Assembly: GCA_024760905.1 (NCBI GenBank)
Contig: CM045731.1
Coordinates: forward strand, 24,306,501 to 24,370,500
Reading direction: 5' to 3'
From: Plotosus lineatus
Lineage: Eukaryota > Chordata > Actinopteri > Siluriformes > Plotosidae
Length of the DNA stretch: 64,000 nt
Shown here: positions 45,350 to 56,038 of the stretch, piece after piece
How positions within the stretch are numbered: the stretch's first letter is position 1
Layout of the letters: each line of letters begins with the position of its first letter
Position numbers and translations under genes: made by a program
Notes under the pieces: generated by a model
What the model was told of the DNA's origin: nothing
Database searches by the model: none
What the model saw: only the letters and a program-made list of their open reading frames with translations

Positions 45350-45663
45350 AGTGGTGGTCTAGTGGTATAGGGTGCTGGATCGCTGATCCAAAGGTTGGGG
45401 GTTCAAGTCCCACTCTCCACAAGGTTGTCACTGTCCCCCCCAGTGCAGCTAACTGGGTTATCAAAGGCGGGCCATGTCTCTCACTGTCTATGGTGAGAGG
45501 CATGTAAAAGAACCATTGCTGACTTTCGTAAAGTATCAAAGTCGTCAATGTGTTTCTGTCCCTTGATAAAAGGGTTGTGACAGGAAGGGCAAAAAAACCT
45601 CTGGCGAATCAGATGATTCGCTGTGGCGACTCCCGAGTAAAAGGGAAAAAGCCGAAAGGAAGA
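45350..45663 (+). repeat. SINE-2, best copy: tRNA head, body, RTE-derived end
   Basis: Head 45353-45420 has A-box-like GGTCTAGTGGTATAGGG and B-box GGGGGTTCAAGTCCC. The body includes GTGCAGCTAACTGGGTTATC and ACCATTGCTGACTTTC. The last ~100 bp (GGGTTGTGACAGGAAGGGC, then GATTCGCTGTGGCGACTCCC and AAAAAGCCGAAAGG) resembles first the RTE 5' UTR and then its 3' terminus. AGT microsatellite flanks both sides. Confidence 0.8.
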
Positions 45664-45965
45664 CAGTAGTAGTAGTAGTAATACTATTTATTTATTCATT
45701 CATTCATTTATTTATTTATGTCTTTGGAATGAACAGAGATTTTGATTTTGTCGCATGCACCTGATTATTCCCTCCCAGACCACAAGAGGTCAGCCACAGT
45801 TTTTTTTGTTTTTTTTTGTCTGATCCATTTCCTGTCTTAATTGTGTAAACTGAGTTTTTATTTGATGTAGCGGAGAGTGGGATGAGTTGGTACACCTAAT
45901 ATGTTATAAAAGATTTCAACCTTTGCACTCTTGCCACATGATGTCTAGATCAGACATCATTCAAT

Positions 45966-46175
45966 TCTTCTTCTTCTTCTACTTCTTTTCGGATTTTTTC
46001 GTTTTCAGGGGTTGCCACAGCGAATCATCTGATTCTCATGTTTGATTTGGCATAGGTTTTTACATCAGATACCCTTTCTGACAAAACCTTTTAGCAAGGG
46101 ACAGAAACACAGTGACAGCTATGCAGGTACTCTTTTGCCTCATTGTATCAACTAGCCCATCTCTCCCCTAGTGGT
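45966..46175 (-). repeat. SINE-2 copy, antisense, 3' part
   Basis: (TTC)n tail, then the reversed RTE-type terminus (GGGGTTGCCACAGCGAATCA) and body (AGCAAGGGACAGAAACAC). The head is missing. Confidence 0.7.
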
Positions 46176-46184
46176 TAGGCCACC

Positions 46185-46380
46185 CATGGCCTAATAGTTA
46201 GAGAAGCAGGCTTGGGGCCAAAGGTTGCTGGTTCAATTCTTGAACCAGCAGAAAAAACATGTGGTGGTGGTATTGGGGCACCTCCCCTTCTCCCACATGC
46301 CTGCTCATGTGTGTGGTCACGTTTTAGGTTAGTGTGTGTCCTCACTTTGGATGGGTTTCGTGCAGAGATAAATTTACTTT
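46185..46380 (+). repeat. tRNA-headed SINE (sixth family)
   Basis: GGCCTAATAGTTAGAGAAG and TTGCTGGTTCAATTCTTG are spaced like A and B boxes. The body (GGTGGTGGTATTGGGGC, CACATGCCTGCTCATG) is single-copy in this window. A poly-A and (AT)n run (46389-46457) follows. Confidence 0.5.
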
Positions 46381-46393
46381 GATGGACAGGAAA

Positions 46394-46460
<67 letters not shown>

Positions 46461-46919
46461 TCTCATAAGTACTTAGGCTCAACAACTCAGAGCAATGGAG
46501 AGTGTAGAAAAGAGGTGAAGAAGCGTGTGCAGGCAGGCTGGAATGGTTGGAGAAAAGTTTCCGGTGTAATGTGTGATAGGAGAGTATCGGCAAAAATGAA
46601 AGGAAAAGTGTACAAGACGGTGATGAGGCCAGTGATGTTGTATGGATTAGAAACAGTGGCCCTGGGGAAAAGACAGGAGGCTGAGCTGGAGGTAGCAGAG
46701 ATGAAAATGTTGAGGTTCTCTTTGGGAGTAACGAGGAAGGATGGATAGGATCAGGAATGAGTACATCAGAGGGACAGCATATGCTATAGGTTTTGGAGAC
46801 AAAGTCAGAGAGTCTAGATTGAGATGGTTTGGACAAGTACAGAGGAGGGATAGTGAATTTATTAGTAGTAGGATGCTGAGGTTAGAACTGCCAGGCAGAA
46901 GGCCTAGAACAGTGATCCC

Positions 46920-47956
46920 CAACCACTGGTCCGCAGAAGAAATAATTAATTATTTCCATTTATTATCCGAGTCTGAACTATATTTAATTTTGAAAAAGTC
47001 TTTTATTTAAAAAAATGACCGGATTGTCTCGGTTATATGTCGGTTATTTGAGCGCTAAAATGTAACCCACAAGTGGACGGCGCATGAACAGAGGCGTGGT
47101 GCACATGTTTCAAACAATAGCGGGGATTTTGGGTGACACTGAGCATGAGCCTTCATTCTCCCAGCTGGTGCATCATCACTTGTTTTTTGTTTTTTGTTTT
47201 TTTAAAGAAAAGTTCAAGCTTTACTTCCCAACCAACATTATTTCAGCTGTTGAAAAATAACATTCATGGAGTGATTATTATTATTGACCCAGGAGGAACG
47301 GTGATGTTACAGGGAGCAGAGATAACAAAGGTGGAGGATTTTAAGTACTTAGGCTCAACAATCCAGAGCAATGGAGAGTGTGGAAAAGAGGTGAAGAAGC
47401 GTGTGCAGGCAGGCTGGAATGGTTGGAGAAAAGTGTCCGGTGTGATGTGCGATAGGAGAGTGTCAGCAAGAATGAAGGGAAAAGTGTACAAGATGGTGGT
47501 GAGGCCAGCGATGTTGTATGGATTAGAAACAGTGGCGCTGAGGAAAAGGCAGGAGGCAGAGCTGGAGGTAGCGGAGATGAAAATGTTGAGGTTCTCTCTG
47601 GGAGTAACGAGGATGGATAGGATCAGAAATGAGTATATCAGAGGGACAGCCCACGTAAGATGTTTTGGAGACAAAGTCAGAGAGGCTAGATTAAGATGGT
47701 TTGGACATGTACAGAGGAGGGATAGTGAGTATATTGGCAGTAGGATGCTGAGGTTGGAACTACCAGGCAGAAGGCCTCGAGGAAGACCGAAGAAGAGATT
47801 TATGGATGTGGTGAAGGAAGACATGAAGGTCGTTGGAGTCAGAAAAGAAGATGCGGAGGACAGGGTGAGGTGGAGGCGGATGATTTGCTGTGGCGACCCC
47901 TGAAGGGAGCAGCCGAAAGTAAAAGAAGAAGAAGAAGGAGTGATTATTATTATTAT

Positions 47957-47997
<41 letters not shown>

Positions 47998-47999
47998 TT

Positions 48000-48043
<44 letters not shown>

Positions 48044-48386
48044 TATTAGTAGTAGTAGTAGTAGTAGTATTATTATTAAGCCGTCAGCGTGTTTCTCTCC
48101 CTTGCTAAAAGGGTTGTGACAGGAAGGGCATCCGACGTAAAAACCTCTGCCAAAATCAAACGTGTGAATCAGATGATTCACTGTGGCGACTCCCGAGTAA
48201 AAGGGAAAAAGCCAAAAGGAAGACAGACAGTGTTATTATTATTATTATTATTATATAATAACAGTATTTTAAATAAATGTTATATTTACAATACAAACAA
48301 TCTATGATCCCCCCCCCCCACCGGTCCACGGTAAATTTGCCAAGTGATGACCAGTCTGCGGTGATAAAAAAGGTTGGGGACCACTG
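46920..48386. mobile_element. hAT-B: non-autonomous hAT with nested RTE and SINE
   Basis: Ends CAGTGATCCCCAACC (46920) and, reversed, CAGTGGTCCCCAACC (48386). Flanks GCCTAGAA (46912-46919) and GCCTAGAG (48387-48394) form an 8 bp duplication with one change. No transposase. It hosts RTE copy 6 and a SINE-2 end (48075-48225) amid AGT/ATC/ATT microsatellites (47941-48078). Confidence 0.88.
47286..47936 (+). mobile_element. RTE copy 6, 5'-truncated (651 bp)
   Basis: Starts at DPGGTVMLQGAEITKVEDFKY and runs open to RWRRMICCGDP and an (AAG)n tail. Flanked by an 18 bp duplication (47268-47285, 47937-47954). The frame 47133-47903 has no lesion in its RTE part but lacks endonuclease and RT core, so it is dead on arrival. 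Confidence 0.93.
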
Positions 48387-48785
48387 GCCTAGAGGAAGAC
48401 CAACAAAAGAGATTTATGGAATGGATGTCTTGAAGGAGGACATGAAGGTCGTTGGTGCAAGAGAAGAAGATGCAGAGGATCGGGTGAGACGGGGACTGAT
48501 GATTTGCTGTCGCAATCCCTGAAGGGAACAGCCAAAAGGAAAAGAAGAAGACCAGTAGAGGGCACAATCACCAGTGTAATCTCTGCCCTTCACTTTAATT
48601 TCAGAAAAAGCTTTATCCTGGTCAGGGTTGTCGTGCATGTCTGTTCAGTATGTTTCTGAGCAGTAAAAATAAACTGATTTATTCAAACAAAGCCCACACA
48701 AATATATATAAAATCAGCAGAAACTTTACATAGACAGTAACATTTACTCCGGATTAGGTCAGAGGTCCCGAAGCTGTGAGGCCTG

Positions 48786-49955
48786 AAGTACTAAATTCAG
48801 TATATAAGAAAGTAAAAATGCTTAAATTGATAAATTGAACGTGATATCCATCCATCAATTCCTTATCTATACTGTTTATTCGTTTGTCTGGAGGCGGAGC
48901 TAAACTCTAAACAGATCATGAGTCTATTACAGAATTAAAAGATGCAAACCATTTAAACCTACATTCATACATGTGAGCAAATTAAAGTCATCAGATGATG
49001 TTATCTGCATACGTTGTAAGTGTGGGAAGAAACCTTAGTACCCAGAGGAGGCAAGATAAAGAACAACAGCTGACGCATAAGTGAAAACAGAGGTTAATTT
49101 TTATTTAATGAATAATGAATACAACAGTGTATTTATTTCAAACTAATTAAAATACTTTACTATTTGACATGAAATAGAGATTCAAATATGTAAAGTGTTT
49201 TAAAAGACCAGTTTCTGAAAGTAAAACAAAGACACAATATGTTCAGATTGACTACTATACGAATGATCCAATCGACATGCAAACATTACACAGACTGGAA
49301 CTGGTTCTGAATACGTGTACAATTTGATCAACAAAATTATTACAGGTTTTAAATCCAAATTGTCTTGTGGAATCTGAATGAACTGAATAATTAGGAAAAC
49401 ATGGTTATGTATAAAGAGAGAGAATCAAGTGGTCTAGTGAGGACAAGCAGGAATTTCAGGAAGTAAAGAAATCTCTCAACACCATAACCTGCTGGTTACA
49501 CTGGACTCTAGCAGTGACTCAGAAAACTCTTCCTCATCAGGGACCAGCACTCCTCACACGAGTGCTCAATGAGTGCTGAAGGGACAGATCCTGTTCAGAA
49601 TTTGTGATGTGTATGAGAGGAGAGCGTATAGCTTCAAGCTGGAGCCAAACTCAGAGCTGCTTATGTGTCATCTGTTGTTCTTTATCTTGCCTCCTCTGGG
49701 TACTAAGGTTTCTTCCCACACTTACAACGTATGCAGATAACATCATCTGATGACTTTAATTTGCTCACATGTATGAATGTAGGTTTAAATGGTTTGCATC
49801 TTTTAATCCTGTAATAGACTCATGATCTGTTTAGAGTTTAGCTCCGGCTCCAGACAAACGAATAAACAGTATAGATAAGGAATTGATGGATGGATATCAC
49901 GTTCAATTTATCAATTTAAGCATTTTTATTTTCTTATATACTGAATTTAGTACTT
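48786..49955. repeat. Long inverted repeat, ~295 bp arms
   Basis: 48786-49080 and 49661-49955 are near-identical reverse complements (for example AAGTACTAAATTCAGTATAT against its complement at 49935-49955; one mismatch in the GGAGGCGGAG word; two near the inner edge). The spacer 49081-49660 contains a third copy of the receptor 3' flank (49240-49610). The arms lack transposon-type ends. 49956-50309 shows no recognised feature. Confidence 0.9.
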
Positions 49956-50888
49956 TAGTGGAGATTTTACAAAGCGAGCCTGCTGATGCTCTCCTCCCGG
50001 ATCACGCTGCTCCAGAAATCATCAGAAACCTATCGGAGATCCCACTGGAGGATCATATCTGTTAATCAGCAGCATTAAGAGACTTGAGACTTGCGATCAG
50101 TGACTAGTTAGCATCACTGAGCTAGCATTCATTTGGGGGAAAACTGTAAAACAGAGAGCATGGGCCTGGTTTAAAATACAAAAAGATTTTTTGTTTTTGT
50201 TTTTAAAGGCAGTCCAGAGTGTACTTTGCAGATTTGTATTGATTGATTCTAATCTCATGTAATTACAGGCGTCTATTAATCTAAAATTAATGCTTAATTA
50301 TAAAAAATCTTTTTCAAGAAAAACTCTCCCCAGCCACTTCACCCCCAGCTCTTCTGGGGGAACACCAATGCATTCTTAGATCAGCCAAAAGACGGAGCCC
50401 CTCCAGCATGCTCTGGGTTGATCCAGGGGTCTCTTCCTGGTTGGATATGCCTGAAACACGACACCAGGGAGTCATTCTTGAGACATTCTCACCAGATGCC
50501 TGAGACACTTCAACTGGACCCTTTCAATGTGGAAAAACAGCGGTTCTACTCTGAGCTCCTCCCAAATAAAGGAGTTTCTAACCCTATCTCTAAGGGAGCG
50601 CACCATCACTCTGTGAAGGAAGCTCATTTCGGTGATCTTGTTCTTTGGGTCAATACCCAAAGCTCGTCACCATAGGTGAGGGTTGGAATGTAAATTGACT
50701 GATAAACTCAGAGCTTGGCCTTGCAGCTCAGTTCCCTCTTCACCACAACGAACCGGGACAAGCTCCGTTTTACAGCAGAGGCTCCATAAAGTAGCTGGAA
50801 GAACACGGCCAAGAGCCTTCTCTAAATCCACAAAATACATGTGGACAGATTATGGAAACTCTCATTACTCCTCCAGGAACCTGTAGAG

Positions 50889-53691
50889 CAGGGGTCGGGA
50901 ACCTATGGCTCGGGAGCCATATATGGCTCTTTTGATGACGGCATCTGGCTCTCTGAAAATTTCTGAACGAAACAAATCAATCAATAATTTTACTAATAAT
51001 GTTACTTTAGCAAAATAAATAATAATAATAATAATAATAAAGTCAGAAAAAAACATGTCAAAAAAAAAAATAAATAAATACACACATTTTAATTTATATA
51101 TATTTTCACCTGCAACTTTTCGTTCAGGCACGCAGCTAAGAGCCAATCTGTGCTCCGGTGAGCGGGAGGGTCCGCTACCCGGAAAGTCTAATTTTAATGG
51201 ATAATTTACAACAACCTGCACAAGTCATTTTGAAGCAAAGAAGTAATATTTCCTCGTTTTTGGTTAGCTTGTTTATGCAGAGTAAACCCTTCTAATCAAG
51301 GAGATGACGAGAAGGAAAAAGATGAAGATTACCGTACGTTTCAGCAGGAATGGACAGAGCAATTTGCCTTTATTGAGAGAGCAGGTTGTGCAGTGTGTCT
51401 TATATGCAATGATAAAATTTCCTCGATGAAACGGTCAAATATAAAGCGACACTTCGACACACGCCATGCCACATTTGCAGCGAAATATCCAGTGGGAGAC
51501 AACAGAAAGAAGGTCTGTCAAGAACTACTTTCCACAGTCCAGGCTAGTCAGCAGCAGCTCCGTGTATGGGCCAAACAAGGTGATTTTAACTCTGCTAGCT
51601 TTGCTGGTTCTTTAGCAATTGTGAGGAGCGGGAAGCCGTTTACAGATGGCGATTATGCCAAATCATTCATGCTTGATGTGGCCAACGAGCTTTTTGACGA
51701 CTTTAAGGATAAAGACAAAATAATCAAACGGATAAAAGATATGCCTCTTTCAGCAAGAACTGTGCACGATCGTGCCATCATGATGTCGAATCAAGTGGAG
51801 AAAAAACAAGTGAATGACATAAATGCAGCGGAGTTTTTTTCCCTCGCTTTGGATGAATCAACAGATGTCAGTCATTTATCCCAGTTCAGTATTATTGCAC
51901 GCTATGTTGACGGTGACTCGCTGCGTGAGGAAAGTCTTGCCGTTTTGCCACTAAAAGGGACAACGAGAGGAGAGGATTTATTCAAGTCTTTCATGGAGTT
52001 TGCAAATGAAAAGAATCTACCAATGGATAAACTTATTTCTGTGTGTACCGATGGTGCTCCGTGCATGGTGGGGAAAAACAGAGGATTTGTAGCGCTGCTT
52101 CGTGAGCAGGAGAACAGACCCATCCTCAGCTTCCACTGTATTCTACATCAGGAGGCATTTTGTGCGCAAATGTGTGACAAGCAGCTTGATGACGTGATGT
52201 CACTGGTCATTCGGGTGGTCAACTTTATTGTTGCCCGAGCTTTAAACGATCGCCAGTTTAAAGCACTGTTGGATGAAGTGGAGAATAATTATCCCGGTCT
52301 TGTTTTGCACAGTAATGTGCGTTGGCTGTCAAGAGGGAAGGTGCTTAGCCGTTTTGCAGCTTGCCTGAGCGAAATACGGACTTTTCTTCAAATGAAAGGC
52401 ATTGAGTATCCCCAGCTAGCGGACACTGAGTGGCTCCTCAAGTTTTATTATCTTGTGGACATGACTGGACATCTGAACCATCTCAATGTGAAAATGCAAG
52501 GCATTGGAAATACAGTCTTATCCCTTCAACAGGCAGTCTTTGCATTTCAAAACAAGCTGGAAATCTTTACTGCGGATATTGAGACTGGTCGCTTACTACA
52601 CTTTGAAAAACTGAAAGTATTTAAAGATGAGTGCACAGCAAGTGACTCCACTGAACATTTTGATCTCCATCAGCTCGCAGTTTTCACATCTTCTCTCCTG
52701 ACGTCATTCAAAGCACGCTTTGGGGACTTTCGTGAGCACACTAGTCTTTTTCAATTCATCACTCATCCGCACGAGTGTGCTGTGGACAAAGTAAACCTGA
52801 GTTTCATCCCCAATGTCTCTGTCAGAGATTTTGAAGTAGAAGTTGCTGACCTGAAGGCCACAGACATGTGGGTTAATAAGTTCAAGTCACTGAATGAAGA
52901 TTTGGAAAGCCTTGCACGAGAACAAGCAGAGCTGGCAAGCAAACACAAATGGACAGACATGGCCAGACTTCAGCGCCAGCAGACCAGCTGATTGTCAAAA
53001 CCTGGAACGCGCTTCCCGTCACGTACAAAACACTGCAGCGTGTGAGTCTTGCTGTATTGACCATGTTTGGATCTACATATGCATGCGAACAGTCGTTCTC
53101 ACACCTAAAACACATCAAAACCAACCTGCGATCACGTTTAAAAGATGGAAGCCTAAACGCCTGTATGAAGCTGAACCTCACCACCTATCAACCGGACTAC
53201 AAAGCCATCAGCAAAACCATGCAACACCAAAAGTCGCATTAATAGTAAGTCAGAAGTACTTTTCTTATTAATACATACCTTTGATTTTATTTTGAACAAC
53301 ATGTTATAACAGAGTCTTATTATAATATATATATTGTTGGTCTTCTTCGATTTAGATAAGAAGTTGCTGACCTGAGGGCCTCAGACAGCGGTGAACAAGC
53401 AGAGCGGGCAAGTAAACATGGACAGATATGAATAAAACCTCAGCCTGCAGACCAGCTGATTGTTATAATTATAAATAATTGTTAGTTTCTTGTTATTAAC
53501 TTACAATGTTGTTGCTATTAAGTTACAATGTTGTTCAAAATAAATTCTGTCTTATTATACTATAAACTCGTTGATTTTCCTCTTCCATTTAGCTGTTTTT
53601 GGTATTAAAATATACATATGGCTCTCCTAGGATTAGATTTTAAAATTTGGGTTTTTTCGGCTCTCTCAGCAAAAAAGGTTCCCGACCCCTG
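50889..53691 (+). mobile_element. hAT-D: full-length hAT transposon (2803 bp)
   Basis: Perfect 16 bp terminal repeats CAGGGGTCGGGAACCT and perfect 8 bp duplications CTGTAGAG (50881-50888, 53692-53699). TGGCTC words repeat near both ends. It carries one long transposase frame. After the gene, about 53354-53610 repeats in shortened form the end of the coding region and the 3' UTR. A transposase-related protein family of this kind gave rise to host genes such as GTF2IRD2 and ZBED-type genes. Confidence 0.95.
51393..53242 (+). pseudogene. hAT-D transposase, nearly complete, frameshifted
   Basis: Frame 1 (51393-52991, 532 aa; first codon GTG, so not a real start) is open upstream to 51234 without ATG. 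The ATG at 51275 is one frame off, suggesting a 1 nt change near 51290. Features: BED-type finger (CLIC near residue 2, HFDTRH near 20), first acidic region LALDESTD (~145), CTDGAPCMVG (~213), FHCILHQEAF (~245), NVRWLSRG (~305). The C-terminal dimerisation domain (LTMFGSTYACEQSFSHLKHI) continues in another frame (52949-53242). Compared with the derivative at 63240, two extra bases near 52975 cause the shift. All catalytic motifs remain. Confidence 0.85.
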
Positions 53692-53890
53692 CTGTAGAGT
53701 GTACAGAACTGGTTGAGAGTGATGCGGCCAGGACGAAAATCACATTGAGTCTCCAGGTTACGCCATCGGTGAGATGCTCCTCTCCACTACATAGACTTTC
53801 CTGGGTAGGTTGAGGCATGTGATTCCACAATAAATGGAAGACACCCTCTGGTCCCCCTTTTAAAGGGGGAATACAACCCCTGAGATATTC

Positions 53891-54084
53891 AGAACAGATC
53901 AGACCCAACTTCAGAGCCCAACCACCAAGCAAGTGTAGTAGCAAGTGAACACACGAGAGATAAAAGAGTTTTGTAAAATGAAAAACTGATACTTTAAAGA
54001 GTTAAAGATAATAAAAAAACTACAAAATAAAGCAATTTAAAGATGAAAAATGTAAAAGTAAAATGAACAAGCATATAAACAGCA

Positions 54085-54135
<51 letters not shown>

Positions 54136-54145
54136 ATTATGTATT

Positions 54146-54177
<32 letters not shown>

Positions 54178-54610
54178 AATTATGATAATCTCACAAGGAT
54201 ATTTATATTTTCACCTCTGATAGTTTGTTTATGCACCACATAACTCAAAACGTGACTGAAGTGTTTTGGTGAAATGTTTCTCTAGAGCAGGGTGTGATAC
54301 AAGCAGCAAATTGTGAACTGTTGGAATTAAAAAGTTGAATTGGGTGAAAAATGTCTCTTGTTTGAGATGGGAAAATTCTCAACAAGGTCGACACAGTAGG
54401 CGATTTGTTTGATATAAATTGCCTCGAGCTGTAAGTGTGAATGGTTGTCTGTATTTGCCCTGTGATGTTCTGGTGTGCTTTTCAGGGTCAACCCTGTCTT
54501 CATCCATAGTCAGCCAAGACCTTAATAGTCTGAAATGATTTGGCACATAAATGAATGTATTATTGTTAATCAGACGTACACTAGTGGGAGACATTTCATT
54601 ATAAAAGTCC
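53891..54610. other. Intergenic DNA with microsatellites
   Basis: (GT)n at 54087-54132 and (GAT)n at 54148-54175, then a decayed SINE-1 tail at about 54420-54560. No gene seen. Confidence 0.7.
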
Positions 54611-54611
54611 A

Positions 54612-54960
54612 TTTGTGTCTGGGTGGCGTAGTGGTTAGCACATCTGCGTCACAGCAAGAAGGTCTGGGTTCGATTCCCAGCTTGGGTGTTTCTGTGTGGA
54701 GTTTGCATGCTTTCCCTGTGCTTGTGTGGGTTTCCTCCAGGTACTCCGGTTTACTCCCACAGTCCCAAAGCATGCACAGTAGATTAAATGGCTGTTCCAA
54801 ATCTCCCATAGGTGCGAATGGTTGTCTGAACGTTGGCCCTGCTATGGCCTGGTGAGTTGTGCAGGTTGTACTTTACCCTAGCCTGGAGTTGGCTGAGATG
54901 GGTCCCAGCTTCCCCGCGACCCTAATTAGGATTAAGTGGTTCGGAAACTAAATGAATGCA
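54612..54960 (+). repeat. SINE-1, best copy
   Basis: Head: GGCGTAGTGGTTAGCAC (A box) and GGGTTCGATTCC (B box), preceded by CACAGCAAGAAGGTC. Body: GTGTGGAGTTTGCATGC, GGGTTTCCTCCAGGTAC. Tail: GGCTGAGATGGGTCCCAGC, CCCTAATTAGGATTAAG and AATGAATG. It is a polymerase III-type retroposon; an (ATT)n run follows at 55009-55034. Confidence 0.85.
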
Positions 54961-55005
54961 TTTGTGCTTTACAAAGGTATCGTGCATTCTATAAGTGCCC
55001 TTCTA

Positions 55006-55038
<33 letters not shown>

Positions 55039-55448
55039 TTCTAATTTTACTTCTGAAGTGGAGGTTTGTTACCGATGGTTGATTTGAGTCTTTGTTTGCT
55101 TCTCTCACACAAAGTATTATTGTCATGAATTATTTAGAGGAGTTTGAGTACCGCCTGAGTTACATTCCAATAGATTGTTTGAGATGATTCAGATCCAAGA
55201 TTCTGAATACAGTATTTTTTTTTCAAGAATTCTGTAACACGGTGAAATAACACAATTTTTGGAAGTGTGTTAGAATAGCAGGCCCAGCAGGGGATAATGT
55301 ACACTCTGTAATTTTTTGGCTTGACAAAGATTTGAGTTTTCCGAATGCTTTTGTTGTTATTTTTGAATAAAAATCTTTGTTTTTAAAGAAATTAAATGAA
55401 TAAATGTGGGTAGTACACATTTTGACATTGATATATTTGAGGTGATAT

Positions 55449-55746
55449 TTAGTTGGTTTTGATTCTGGTGGATACTGCAGTATCTCCTGGTACCACTGGA
55501 GTGTGTGCTGCTCTCACAGGTTTATAGTGGACTACAGACGAGTACGTCACATCATCCTGCAGGAATAAAACATCAATATCATGTTATTACAAACACAGAT
55601 GAGTTATACACACACGGTTAGGTTGATACACACATTTTCTCCCTTCTCCTTTGGTTTAGTTTTTGGATTTATAGCCGCATACAGAACATCAGAATTATTC
55701 TGTAGGAAAAGAAAAGAAAACATGGAGCATGAGACTCACATACTGC

Positions 55747-55812
<66 letters not shown>

Positions 55813-55993
55813 TCAAACATGAGTGTTAATAGTCCAGAATAATTCCTCAGTAAATCAGAGACGATGTGTGTGATCACCTGCATCTTCTGCTGTGTCCTCT
55901 GTACTGTTTGTCCATCACTGACATCTCTCTGTCCTACAGAATCAAAAAAGCAGGAGACAACAGAAATCTCTCTCTCTCTCTCTCTCATGTCTG

Positions 55994-56038
<45 letters not shown>

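Larger units (their letters stand above)
46461..48555 (+). pseudogene. RTE copy 7 (3' part), split by hAT-B
   Basis: 46461-46919 encodes the C-terminal arm from KYLGSTTQSNGE-like sequence to RRPRT, and 48387-48555 continues it (ERFMEWMS-like, then DVLKEDMKVVGAREEDAEDRVR) to the CCRNP stop and an (AAG)n tail. hAT-B is inserted between. Frameshifts and stops occur in both halves. Confidence 0.85.
50310..53890 (-). pseudogene. LINE-2 copy d, split by hAT-D
   Basis: 50310-50888 is the antisense C-terminal arm (frames with RVQLKCLRHLVRMSQ) and palm end. 53692-53890 continues upstream (GTGTACAGAACTGG, TGCGGCCAGGACGAAAATC). hAT-D sits between duplicated CTGTAGAG. All frames are broken. Confidence 0.8.

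Noticed and set aside
45188..45370. Short hydrophobic frame resembling a signal peptide, after a possible 5' UTR
   Set aside because: The hydrophobic end is produced by ATT/AGT microsatellite DNA and no downstream exon could be found.
49883..50065. 60-codon frame ending in a fairly protein-like stretch (LSEIPLEDHIC)
   Set aside because: It overlaps the inverted repeat arm at its start and I recognise no family; too little to call a gene.
54620..54690. Possible genuine tRNA gene (A and B boxes present)
   Set aside because: No cloverleaf can be drawn and the sequence continues into a SINE body with many copies in the window.
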